A DNA stretch of 64,000 bases, taken from assembly GCA_031370625.1 (NCBI GenBank), contig JANMQR010000038.1, positions 1-64,000 on the forward strand. The letters are read 5' to 3'. Made by a program: the position numbers and the translations under genes. Shown here piece by piece: positions 24,749 through 32,597 of this stretch; the first letter of the stretch is position 1; every line of letters starts with the position of its first letter. The notes below the pieces were generated by a model. The model searched no databases and was not told the DNA's origin. It worked only from the letters and a program-made list of their open reading frames with translations. Source of the DNA: UKL13-2 sp031370625. GTDB lineage: Bacteria > Pseudomonadota > Gammaproteobacteria > Burkholderiales > Usitatibacteraceae.

Positions 24749-25965
24749 CGCGGAAAAAACGCGGCCTTCAAAAACGGGATTTTCGGACAGGCACTCACCA
24801 CACGGGCCACGTCAAGCGGGGTCGCGACGCCGGATAAAAATCGGGCGAGAGCATCGGGCGGAACCTTGGCAAACAAATCAAAAAAAATCTTTGGTGCGAG
24901 CGAGGGATATTCCTTCAACACCCGCAAAAAAACCGCATCCATCCAATAGCTCACGTCACCACGCCAGCGCGGCAACTGAAATTCGGCTGGCAGCATTTTC
25001 TGTGTGGACAACTTTTCTGCAATGGCATCACAAGCGCGCTGCGTTTCAAAAAAAGCATATCCACTCGACGCGCGTGCCATTCCCCCACCCGCACCAATTT
25101 TAATAATGCGTCCACTCGACTTCGCCGGCTTAAGCTCAGGGTCCATGGGAAGCGCACCCTGCTCGCGATGCAATATGTTGTAGCGTTCAAGCCCGAAGCG
25201 GCGTTTGAGATAAGCCTTGATTTGCGCTTGATAGTCAACGTCATCGCACTCGTCTTCCACCGGTGCGAACCAAGTATCTTCAACTAACGCGCGCCGATCA
25301 CTTAGCGGCAACACATAAATAAAATGCACGCGACCAGCCTTGCTATCCGCGTCTGCGGTGATGGAGAAATCCATCAGCGTGGCGCGGTTTACATCGAATA
25401 TCGGCGTGTCCGTTTCAAGTTCAAAACCCTGAAAGCGCTGCACCCAGGCAGTTTTTGACAGCGTGGTCGGCGGCCGTGAATCAAACACCAGCCCCGCGTG
25501 AACTTTGCCGATGTTGGTATCCAGCTCAACATTTTCAGACTTACTTACCGCATTAACTATCGTCACGCCCTTCATGATTTTTACATGCGCGGCGGATTCA
25601 ATAAGCCGTTTGGCATCGTCATAAAACCGATCTGCTGGAATCATTTCATAGCAGTGGTGCCCCGTTTTTGTGATGGCTTCATACGACCGCGTTCCCGCCG
25701 CGCCGCACATCACTTCCCAGCTTGGCCAGCGCATCGCCACCGAGGTTTGAAACGGATGCGAATGCGGCTTCACATTGCTCTCGTTGAATGTTGGGTTGCC
25801 ATCAGCCCAATAGCACCACGTCCGGTCGCGCACATATTGTGTGCGCGGCTCCAGCACGACCACGCGCAAATGTTGAAACCGCGACGCCGCCAAACGGGTG
25901 GCGAGCGACAAGCCGGCAAGACCACCGCCGATGATCACAATGTCATATTTTTCTAAAGTAAGCAT
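24745..25965 (-). CDS. crtY: Lycopene beta-cyclase
   Basis: The 406-residue flavoprotein has an N-terminal Rossmann motif YDIVIIGGGLAGLSLATRLA and the CrtY signature VRDRTWCYWADG. It also has the conserved region around VEDTWF in the middle and the KIGAGGGMARASSGYAF motif near residue 300. It cyclises both ends of lycopene to give beta-carotene. It overlaps blh downstream. Between it and crtI lies a strong minus-strand terminator, so it may have its own promoter. Confidence 0.92.
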   Translation of the reverse strand: MLTLEKYDIVIIGGGLAGLSLATRLAASRFQHLRVVVLEPRTQYVRDRTWCYWADGNPTFNESNVKPHSHPFQTSVAMRWPSWEVMCGAAGTRSYEAITKTGHHCYEMIPADRFYDDAKRLIESAAHVKIMKGVTIVNAVSKSENVELDTNIGKVHAGLVFDSRPPTTLSKTAWVQRFQGFELETDTPIFDVNRATLMDFSITADADSKAGRVHFIYVLPLSDRRALVEDTWFAPVEDECDDVDYQAQIKAYLKRRFGLERYNILHREQGALPMDPELKPAKSSGRIIKIGAGGGMARASSGYAFFETQRACDAIAEKLSTQKMLPAEFQLPRWRGDVSYWMDAVFLRVLKEYPSLAPKIFFDLFAKVPPDALARFLSGVATPLDVARVVSACPKIPFLKAAFFPR

Positions 25966-26002
25966 CCAGTAATTTTTTGCACAAAAACGTTATTGTCAGC
26001 CG

Positions 26003-26025
26003 AAAAAAAAGGGCGTGTAACGCCC
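26003..26025 (-). terminator. Rho-independent terminator between crtI and crtY
   Basis: On the minus strand GGGCG, loop TTACA and CGCCC precede eight T residues. It lies 171 bases past the crtI stop and 38 bases before the crtY start, and should separate rhodopsin-crtI transcription from crtY-blh. A CTGACA hexamer between terminator and crtY may be part of a crtY promoter (weak). Confidence 0.85.
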
Positions 26026-26195
26026 TCTCATTGGAATCATATGACGAGGTATTGTTATCGGCCTCGTCGTTTCAGCATATGGAAGAAATATTCAATATTC
26101 TTTTTACGTCCATATTAGAAACCAATATTGAAATAAAGGAAACTAGGCAAATTAGCTAACAGGCAAGTATGGTCGTTCTGTCGCACAACCCGATA

Positions 26196-27695
26196 TTACT
26201 GCACGTTGCCAAATATGAGTCGCTCTACAACTTTTGCCGATGTGACAACACCCGGCACACCCGCGCCGGGATGAGTACCTGCGCCCACAAAATACAAGTT
26301 ATGTAAGTCCGGCGAGCGATTGGGAAATCGGAAGCCAGCAGACTGCATTAGCGTGGGGGTAATCGAAAAACCTGAGCCAAATGGCGTTAACAACTGTTCC
26401 GCAAAATATTTTGGCGTGATGCAGAATTCGTCAACAATTACGCCTGAGAGTCCAGGCAGTATTCGGTTTTCCAATTCTCTTTTCAATAACGTTTTAAATT
26501 CCAGTTCTGTTTCACGCCAATCAATCGATGCCTGTAAATTAGGTACGGGCACCAATGCGTAAAAGCTGTCGTGCCCAGCCGGCGCGTAGTTTGGATCAGT
26601 AGCGGTCGGCCGGTGCAGATAGATGCTGAGGTCATCTGGTAATTCGCGCGTTTTGAAAATCTTTTGCAGCACCTCGCGGTATGTTTTACCGAAAAGAATA
26701 GTGTGGTGCGCCACGTCGCCGTAAACGCGTCGCGTACTGAAATACCAAACGAATAATCCCATCGAGTATTGTTTTTTTTCGACTGCAGCCGGCTGCTGCG
26801 CTCGGCCACGCAACAGAGTGGAGAGAACATAGCCAGGATCAGCGTTAGCGATTACCGCGTCCGCAGACAGGACCTCACCGCTACCTAACACCACACCAGT
26901 GGCTAGCCCCGCTGAGTTCACGATGCGTTTTACGTCGGCGTTCCAACGAAACGTTACCTCATGACGTTCCCCCAGCGCCACCAGCGCGCGAATCAGCATC
27001 GCCATGCCGCCTTGCGGAAACCATACGCCCCATTTGCGCTCGAGGAAGTGGATCAAGCTATAGATGCTGGTGGTGTCGAACGGATTTCCGCCTACCAATA
27101 ATGGCTGAATACTAAATGCCCGGCGTATGCGATCATCCGAAAAATAACGTGCGGTAACGTTGAATACTGAACGATCTGCCCGCAGGCGCATCATGGCAGG
27201 AAGCGCCTTGGCCATCGACACCCAGCCAAGAAAAGGTTGCGATCCCAAATCGTTGTAACCTTTTTCAAACAGCTTTTGCGAGTGCTCAAGAAAACGCGGA
27301 TAGTTGGCCGCATCATTGACTGAAAATTTTGCAATCTCGGCTTGAATTTCAGCTGTTGTCCCGCCGTAGTTCAGCACACTGCCATCCACAAAGCGCATTT
27401 GATACCAAGGTGCTACAGCAAGCAAACTCACATGGTCTGAAAGTTTTTCACCAAATAGCGCGAATAGCTCTTCAAACAATATTGGAGCAGTTAGCACCGT
27501 GGGGCCCGCGTCGTAACGGAATTTTTGGCCACTTGCGTCGCGAATGAATTCAATGGCTCGACCACCCGGCCCATCGAGCCGATCAACGACCGTGGTTTTT
27601 ATGCCTCGCGCCGCCATACGGAGCGCTGCGGCCAGCCCCCCAAAGCCCGCGCCGATTACGATTGCACTGCGTAAACTCGGTGGGGGTGTGCGCAT
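26196..27695 (-). CDS. crtI: Phytoene desaturase (lycopene-forming)
   Basis: Taken from the ATG at 27695 the protein has 499 residues, normal for CrtI; an in-frame GTG at 27812 would add 39 residues with no family similarity. The N-terminus has AIVIGAGFGGLAAALRMAARG for FAD binding and then DGPGGRA and YDAGPTVLT. The C-terminus has the bacterial-type CrtI signature LYFVGAGTHPGAGVPGVVTS. It desaturates phytoene to lycopene. It lies 153 bases downstream of rhodopsin 1 on the same strand. crtB and crtE are absent here, so phytoene supply must be encoded elsewhere. Confidence 0.92.
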   Translation of the reverse strand: MRTPPPSLRSAIVIGAGFGGLAAALRMAARGIKTTVVDRLDGPGGRAIEFIRDASGQKFRYDAGPTVLTAPILFEELFALFGEKLSDHVSLLAVAPWYQMRFVDGSVLNYGGTTAEIQAEIAKFSVNDAANYPRFLEHSQKLFEKGYNDLGSQPFLGWVSMAKALPAMMRLRADRSVFNVTARYFSDDRIRRAFSIQPLLVGGNPFDTTSIYSLIHFLERKWGVWFPQGGMAMLIRALVALGERHEVTFRWNADVKRIVNSAGLATGVVLGSGEVLSADAVIANADPGYVLSTLLRGRAQQPAAVEKKQYSMGLFVWYFSTRRVYGDVAHHTILFGKTYREVLQKIFKTRELPDDLSIYLHRPTATDPNYAPAGHDSFYALVPVPNLQASIDWRETELEFKTLLKRELENRILPGLSGVIVDEFCITPKYFAEQLLTPFGSGFSITPTLMQSAGFRFPNRSPDLHNLYFVGAGTHPGAGVPGVVTSAKVVERLIFGNVQ

Positions 27696-27803
27696 GAGTC
27701 TGCAAAATTCAAAGGAGGTTTTGTAGCCAATTAAGCGAAGGGTGCCAAACGAATCTGGCGTCAACGATGGATATTTTGTCAGAGCATAATTTTGCCTTCG
27801 CTT

Positions 27804-27838
27804 CCAACCCACTAGACTAGCTGCAATCAGTGGGTTGG
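27804..27838 (-). promoter_or_regulatory. Stem-loop just after rhodopsin 1
   Basis: CCAACCCACT and AGTGGGTTGG form a perfect 10-bp stem with a 15-base loop, starting 11 bases after the rhodopsin stop codon. No T tract follows, so it is more likely an RNA-stabilising or processing structure than a terminator. It could set different mRNA levels for the rhodopsin and crtI. Confidence 0.5.
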
Positions 27839-27848
27839 ATTGCGAGGA

Positions 27849-28598
27849 TCAGTGACTTGCTTCAGCCTCCGATTTACGCACAGCAATCATATAAATCAAC
27901 ACACCAAACACAGCCTTTGCAACTACATCAGCGACGGTGTAGCCGACCTGTACTGCGGTCGCTGCGGCACCGCCCGTAAAGCCAATCATGGGGAACACAA
28001 ATACGACCGGGTAGAAACACCAGGAAATAACAGTTAACCAACGCGCTGCACTAATGAGGCCACGTGCCGCTACCGGTTGCGATTCAATTGATTTTTTCAA
28101 ACCAACAAATAAATCAAAAACAATAATCAGGAACGGGATCATGGCTAGTGCCCACCACATCCAGCGTGTACCAAAATCAGCAGAGATCTCACCCGGGTAT
28201 CCAAGCACCACCATGATGGCAGCAAGAAACCCTAGTTTGGTACTTTTCTTCACCGTTTCGCTCGGTGATAAGCGCATCACCAAAATCAATTCAATCAGCA
28301 ACAACGGCACTGTTAACAACCAGTCTACATATCGATAGGCGTCATTGAATTTCACGCCGGTCGGTTTAATTTCATTCCCCACCACCGCGTATGCAGCTTC
28401 CCAAGATATGAATATTCTAACGTAGTGATAAAACGCGATTAAGGTAACAATGCCCGTGATGGTGAGCGCCGTACGATATGCCGAGGCGACCTGCGAGCGC
28501 CCTAAAAAGAAAAATATCGTTGCCGCACCCATGACTGCAATGGTGAACGAGAAAGCGTTGTACACCAGTTCAAACTGTCCTACGGTGATTGCTTGCAT
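27849..28598 (-). CDS. Proteorhodopsin-type light-driven proton pump (rhodopsin 1)
   Basis: The ATG at 28598, with AGGAT upstream, gives 249 residues and seven membrane helices. Helix C reads RYVDWLLTVPLLLIE, with Asp92 as proton acceptor, Thr96 and Glu103 as proton donor: the DTE motif of outward proton pumps. His58 in helix B matches the His that pairs with the acceptor in proteorhodopsin. Lys228 in VADVVAKAVFG carries retinal. Leu100 at the spectral-tuning site predicts green absorption. Trp149 sits where xanthorhodopsin has the Gly that opens the carotenoid-antenna window, so an antenna is unlikely. crtI, crtY and blh downstream supply retinal. Confidence 0.95.
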   Translation of the reverse strand: MQAITVGQFELVYNAFSFTIAVMGAATIFFFLGRSQVASAYRTALTITGIVTLIAFYHYVRIFISWEAAYAVVGNEIKPTGVKFNDAYRYVDWLLTVPLLLIELILVMRLSPSETVKKSTKLGFLAAIMVVLGYPGEISADFGTRWMWWALAMIPFLIIVFDLFVGLKKSIESQPVAARGLISAARWLTVISWCFYPVVFVFPMIGFTGGAAATAVQVGYTVADVVAKAVFGVLIYMIAVRKSEAEASH

Positions 28599-28757
28599 GC
28601 TGACTAATCCTATCGTTATCGTATTAATTTTTCGGAACAATTCCTGCCGCGTATTATCAACGCGACTAAACAAATCGCGCCGCTAGTTTGTTGCCGCCGA
28701 ATAAAAAAACGCTACTTTTCCTGACCGCAATACGATGAGGAAATTCGGAGGCGTTTG

Positions 28758-28994
28758 ATGTTTACAGACACCGTGACACAAAGCCACAACGTTACGGAAT
28801 CAGCCGCTAATTGCGGCCTCATAGCCGTCGCTCTAGCTTTGTTTTTATTTCAAACCGAAACTAAAGAATTTTTTGTGCCTAAATTTCCGGCGCGCATAAA
28901 TTTTTCTGCGTTTGGAATTAATTTCAAATGCGCCGCTGGAAAACTTTACTCACGCGTTAAAGGCGAATTGTTTTTGCAAAAGTTGCACACGTAA
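28758..28994 (+). CDS. Small hypothetical protein divergent from rhodopsin 1
   Basis: This 78-residue frame has a good GGAG ribosome-binding site before its ATG at 28758. It contains a hydrophobic stretch, CGLIAVALALFLF (about residues 20-32), followed by a Lys/Phe-rich tail. I recognise no family. It could be a small membrane peptide or a chance frame in the rhodopsin promoter region. The following 330 bases to the fasciclin gene show nothing else I can name. Confidence 0.3.
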   Translation: MFTDTVTQSHNVTESAANCGLIAVALALFLFQTETKEFFVPKFPARINFSAFGINFKCAAGKLYSRVKGELFLQKLHT

Positions 28995-29324
28995 AAAAAT
29001 TCACGTCGACTTCGAAATGCGCGTCAGGCATTTCAACATTTATTTACTCGCTGATTATTGAAGTGAAAAAAACTAGTCCCACGGTTGCTGAAACTTAGTT
29101 CCGGTAGTCGTGTCTTTATGGCGCACCATTGAAAACATAAAAGTTTTTCGTGGGCTGCAACGGATCGATTTGAAATTATTTGTTCATACCGATTTGATTG
29201 CACTTATCCGCGCCATCTGCAGGTGGCGATTGCGTTCAAGCAAAGAGTAAACATCGTAGCTTCTAGCCTTCTACTTTCAGCCACATGGCTGCGAGATTTT
29301 TTTATTTTCAAAATAGGATCATAT

Positions 29325-29738
29325 ATGCACGATATTATTGACACTGCAGTTGCTGCAGGCTCGTTTAAGACACTCGCGGCGGCAGTAACCGCCGCAGGTC
29401 TAGTCCCAACGCTCAAAGGCACGGGCCCATTCACAGTATTCGCGCCCACCGACGAAGCATTTGCAAAGCTTCCTGCGGGCACCGTTGAAGCACTGTTGAA
29501 AGACATTCCAAAACTGACTTCAATTCTTACCTATCACGTGGTGGCCGGCAAAGTAATGGCGGCAGACGTAATGACGATGAATGGAAAATCAGCCGCCACA
29601 GTCAATGGCGCTGAAGTAAAAATCAGCACGACTGATGGTGTGAAGCTCAACGGAAGCGCAACTGTTATCAAAACTGATATTGAGTGTACTAACGGCGTTA
29701 TTCATGTGCTTGATTCGGTAATCTTGCCACCCGCCTAA
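29325..29738 (+). CDS. Fasciclin (FAS1) domain protein
   Basis: From the ATG at 29325 (AGGA upstream) the product is a single 137-residue FAS1 domain. It has the H1 box PTLKGTGPFTVFAPTDEAFAKL and the H2 box NGVIHVLDSVILP at the end. No signal peptide is present from this start; an in-frame upstream extension would add a hydrophobic N-terminus but lacks a ribosome-binding site. FAS1 domains mediate adhesion or protein contacts. The gene lies between the two rhodopsins on the opposite strand and ends at a strong terminator. Any link with phototrophy is only positional. Confidence 0.88.
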   Translation: MHDIIDTAVAAGSFKTLAAAVTAAGLVPTLKGTGPFTVFAPTDEAFAKLPAGTVEALLKDIPKLTSILTYHVVAGKVMAADVMTMNGKSAATVNGAEVKISTTDGVKLNGSATVIKTDIECTNGVIHVLDSVILPPA

Positions 29739-29820
29739 ACGGACGCTTGTAGCTGAATGTAGTTGTCGTTTGTCGCAAAACCTACGTTTGTTTACATGCA
29801 GTCATTTGGTGCAGTAAAAA

Positions 29821-29851
29821 AAGCCCAACATTCTTTGTTGGGCTTTTTTAC
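29821..29851. terminator. Bidirectional Rho-independent terminator after the fasciclin gene
   Basis: AAAAAAGCCCAACA, a short loop, then TGTTGGGCTTTTTT: a 9-bp stem with A and T tracts on both sides, 83 bases past the fasciclin stop codon. Confidence 0.9.
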
Positions 29852-29997
29852 TAGGAGCGTACGGAGATCAATGTATAGCGTTGTGTACGGTCTCCAGTAA
29901 ATCAAATAGGCGCGGTGATCTAATAAACCTTGTACCAGTAACATTGAGATTCAGTCGTCTCGCTTTAAATACCAATTTACTTGACCCAAAAAAGAAC

Positions 29998-30024
29998 GCA
30001 AAAAAAGGGCGCATAACGCGCCCC
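29998..30024 (-). terminator. Rho-independent terminator of rhodopsin 2
   Basis: On the minus strand GGGCGC, loop GTTAT and GCGCCC are followed by seven T residues, 21 bases after the rhodopsin 2 stop codon. The gap 29739-30044 otherwise holds only the terminator at 29821. Confidence 0.88.
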
Positions 30025-30044
30025 TTTTGTTGGTGGGATAAAAG

Positions 30045-30782
30045 TTACAATCTCGCCATCGCATCCTTAATTTCGCGGTCACGTGCTACCCCGCGTGCTG
30101 CTGAGACCGCAATTACCGCCAAGCCGATTTTATTCACGGCATCGGCCACGTTAAATAACAACTCGCGCCATACTTTCATTTCCGGCGTGTTGGATAGCAT
30201 GATCAAAATAAAGAGGACTGGGTAGACCGACCAGCCAATTAGAATAAATTTCTTCATTGCATCGAGGCCTTCCGAAATCGGCCCCAGCGAATCTTCCTGC
30301 GCTGCCGACACGACCGAGTACAACAAATAGAGAATGAACAGGAAAGCCAGGCAACCAATCAGGAAAAACGCCCATGCTTCATTCGTCGATCCGCCCCGTC
30401 GCAAAATGACTTCAGCCGCATAGCCGGTAACGATCATGATCACATCGGCGACGATCAACAAAACCAGCAACATGCGATTGGCGGCCGCACCCAGCAAGCT
30501 GGGAAATTTGATCAACATCAGCGGCGTTGTCAGTAACCAGTCAACATAGCGCAGCTCGGTCGGAAATTTGACCAATGTATCGAAAGTACCGTCGCGCGGC
30601 ACATAGCCGAGCATCATAAAATAATTGATTGCGCCGATGCCCAAGTAACATGCCGCCAGCGTCGCCGTCGAGCGGAATTCGATTGGTAAGGAATCTCGTT
30701 CGAGCACGAAATAAAATGTCGCCGCGATGAACGCGATGAAGGTGATCAAAAACGAATATTGCGTCAGTAGTGCCAAACTCAT
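30045..30782 (-). CDS. Second microbial rhodopsin with D-T-K helix-C motif (rhodopsin 2)
   Basis: The 245-residue, seven-helix protein starts at an ATG with a strong GGGAGG site. Helix C reads RYVDWLLTTPLMLIK, giving Asp81, Thr85 and Lys92: the usual carboxylic proton donor is replaced by lysine. Asn53 occupies the position of the conserved His of proteorhodopsins. Lys218 in VADAVNKIG binds retinal, and Met89 is at the tuning site. A lysine donor is known in the Exiguobacterium sibiricum rhodopsin, a working proton pump, so pumping remains possible, though a different or sensory role cannot be excluded. It is a single gene with its own terminator, in a different clade from rhodopsin 1. Confidence 0.9.
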   Translation of the reverse strand: MSLALLTQYSFLITFIAFIAATFYFVLERDSLPIEFRSTATLAACYLGIGAINYFMMLGYVPRDGTFDTLVKFPTELRYVDWLLTTPLMLIKFPSLLGAAANRMLLVLLIVADVIMIVTGYAAEVILRRGGSTNEAWAFFLIGCLAFLFILYLLYSVVSAAQEDSLGPISEGLDAMKKFILIGWSVYPVLFILIMLSNTPEMKVWRELLFNVADAVNKIGLAVIAVSAARGVARDREIKDAMARL

Positions 30783-31125
30783 ATTGCCTCCCGCTTGATG
30801 AGAAAAGAATGCTTATCGAATTTATACCGATTTCAATTCGCGCCGCATTTTCAGATTTTTGCTTACATGGGGAGAATATCATTAGCTACGCGCGCCCAAA
30901 AGGTTTTTGTGAATGAAACATTTTTTCACAAACATAGAGTAGCAAGCGTGATAGCCTCTACGGACTGTCTAGTGAGCGAACTCGCCTTGTTAATAGAGTT
31001 AGCAACGCGGTTCCTCACAAAAATGACAACTCAGCAAAAAATTTACCAAATCGAGCATTTTGTGGGGCATTATGATAAACGCTAGAGCTAATATTCAACC
31101 CACGTTAGATGGAAAAACAACACTT
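30783..31125. other. Promoter region upstream of rhodopsin 2 and the Gln-rich protein
   Basis: These 343 bases separate divergent genes. They contain an 8-bp inverted repeat TTTGTGAA (30906-30913) and TTCACAAA (30925-30932) with an 11-base spacer, a possible operator between the two genes. Nothing else is recognised. Confidence 0.4.
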
Positions 31126-31827
31126 ATGAATTCGAACCCTTCGGGTGCAGATTTTAACGGCAGCAGCGTGTTTCGCAAGACACAGCGCGGCTATGCGGAA
31201 ATCGCACAGGAAACACAAGTTCTGCACCCCAGGCTGCGGCGCTTTCTGGTGTTTGTAGACGGTGTTCGTTCGCTCGATCAATTGATCGAGATGACGCAAG
31301 TCCTTGGCAGCACCCGAGACGCGATCGAGAGCCTATATCGCGATGGCTTTATCTCGCTGGCTGGTGAAGCGCAACCGGCGGCGTACCCGAACGTGGCCGC
31401 ATTTCCGGGCAATATCGTGCCCCCCGCGACGCCTTCGCAGCCACCGCAACAGTACAACCCCGTGCCGCAGCAACAATACAATCCGACCATGCAGCAGGCA
31501 CCGCAACAGCAATATGCTCAGCCGCCCCAGCAGCAATATGCACCGCAGCCGCAGCAACAATATGCGCCGCCCCAGCAAGCCCCTCAGCAGCCACCCGCGC
31601 GTGGAGCTGGCTACTTTCCGCTGGAACAGGTCAAGGCATACATGGTTTCCGATTTACGCGTTCGCATGAAAAAAGACGCCGAGTTGATCGCACCGAAAAT
31701 CATGTCGGCGGGTTCCGCTGAAGATTTGATCGTAATGATGATGCGCCTGCGCGACATTCTCACCAAATACTCCGGCACTGATGATGCGGAACAGTTTGTG
31801 AAGAAGTTTAAGGACATGTTGATTTAG
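31126..31827 (+). CDS. Gln/Pro-rich linker protein of unknown function
   Basis: The 233-residue protein (an in-frame ATG at 31072 is an alternative start) has three parts. An N-terminal domain of about 80 residues, with RKTQRGYAEIAQETQVLHPR and RRFLVFVDGVRSLDQLIEM, resembles a winged-helix-like domain. A linker (about 90-165) is built from repeats such as PQQQYAP. A C-terminal alpha-helical domain (about 170-233) ends AEQFVKKFKDML. There is no signal peptide. The modular design suggests a cytoplasmic adaptor or regulatory protein. It is divergent from rhodopsin 2 and ends at a strong terminator. Confidence 0.75.
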   Translation: MNSNPSGADFNGSSVFRKTQRGYAEIAQETQVLHPRLRRFLVFVDGVRSLDQLIEMTQVLGSTRDAIESLYRDGFISLAGEAQPAAYPNVAAFPGNIVPPATPSQPPQQYNPVPQQQYNPTMQQAPQQQYAQPPQQQYAPQPQQQYAPPQQAPQQPPARGAGYFPLEQVKAYMVSDLRVRMKKDAELIAPKIMSAGSAEDLIVMMMRLRDILTKYSGTDDAEQFVKKFKDMLI

Positions 31828-31857
31828 TCGAGCGGACTAGCAACAATTCAAACCAAA

Positions 31858-31890
31858 TGCCCTGCACAAAATATGTGCAGGGCATTTTAT
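31858..31890 (+). terminator. Rho-independent terminator after the Gln-rich gene
   Basis: An 11-bp stem, TGCCCTGCACA with TGTGCAGGGCA and loop AAATA, is followed by TTTTATTTTT. Confidence 0.92.
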
Positions 31891-31904
31891 TTTTAGATTG
31901 CAAA

Positions 31905-31964
31905 CTCCAGCATTGGCGTGCCTCTTGAAGAATTTTTGCTCCAAGAGGCGCGTCCACTCGATAG
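31905..31964 (+). repeat. Dispersed intergenic palindrome family, divergent copy B
   Basis: CTCCAGCATTGGCG, then complementary CCTCTTG and CAAGAGG around TTTTTGCTC, and GGCGCGTCCACTCGATAG. It keeps the family layout with several substitutions. Confidence 0.4.
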
Positions 31965-31986
31965 TTTACAAGTCTGATTGGTAAAT

Positions 31987-32538
31987 CTACCCGAGTCGAA
32001 TCGCGGCAATGCGCTGGATCATTGCTGGTTTGGGGTCATTTACGAAGATATTTTCATAGGCAACGACCTCCAGCGCGTCGCGAACGGCGATTAGCAATTC
32101 GCCCGGCTGCAACAGAAAATCAGCCCGCGAAGGCCGACCAAATTTCTCGTTGCCCACAGCGAACGTTTCGTAGATCAACATGCCGCCGCGAGCCACTGAC
32201 GTAACAATTACCGGCAACAGCGGCCGATGCAGATAATTCGTCACGATCACCCCCGCAAACTCACGCTGACCCAACGGCCAGGGGTGGGTTTCTAAATCAG
32301 CTTGAATCAATGCGACATTGTCCGGCGGTTCAACAAACTCGGTGACGTCGCGATCCAGCGCCACCACGTTAAAACCCATCGCGGCGAAAAGACGCGAATG
32401 GCGGCCAGCGCCGCAAGCAATATCCAATACCGATTCATTTTTCGGGATCATGCCGGCAAATCGCCTCACCCAATTGGACGGCGCTAGATTTAGATGCGCG
32501 GCGGTGGCGGGTTCAGAATCAATGGTTTTTGAGTGCAT
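31987..32538 (-). CDS. Class I SAM-dependent methyltransferase
   Basis: The 183-residue protein has motif I as SVLDIACGAGRHSRLFA near residues 36-52, VVALDRD as motif II, IQADLETHPWP as motif III and VIVTNYLHRPLLP where the substrate pocket begins. It resembles the TehB-like group of small-molecule methyltransferases. The substrate is unknown. It is divergent from kynU across 59 bases. Confidence 0.8.
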   Translation of the reverse strand: MHSKTIDSEPATAAHLNLAPSNWVRRFAGMIPKNESVLDIACGAGRHSRLFAAMGFNVVALDRDVTEFVEPPDNVALIQADLETHPWPLGQREFAGVIVTNYLHRPLLPVIVTSVARGGMLIYETFAVGNEKFGRPSRADFLLQPGELLIAVRDALEVVAYENIFVNDPKPAMIQRIAAIRLG

Positions 32539-32597
32539 GCCCTTATTTTAACGCGGCGGCAAACATCATCAGCGTGCGCGCTCTGCGATAATCAGGC

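Noticed and set aside
27849..28598. Rhodopsin 1 as a xanthorhodopsin-type antenna rhodopsin
   Set aside because: Trp149 occupies the position of the Gly needed for carotenoid access, by alignment to the R-x-x-W-W-A segment of bacteriorhodopsin.
30795..31085. 96-residue plus-strand frame upstream of the Gln-rich gene
   Set aside because: No family, no ribosome-binding site; it lies in the divergent promoter region of rhodopsin 2.
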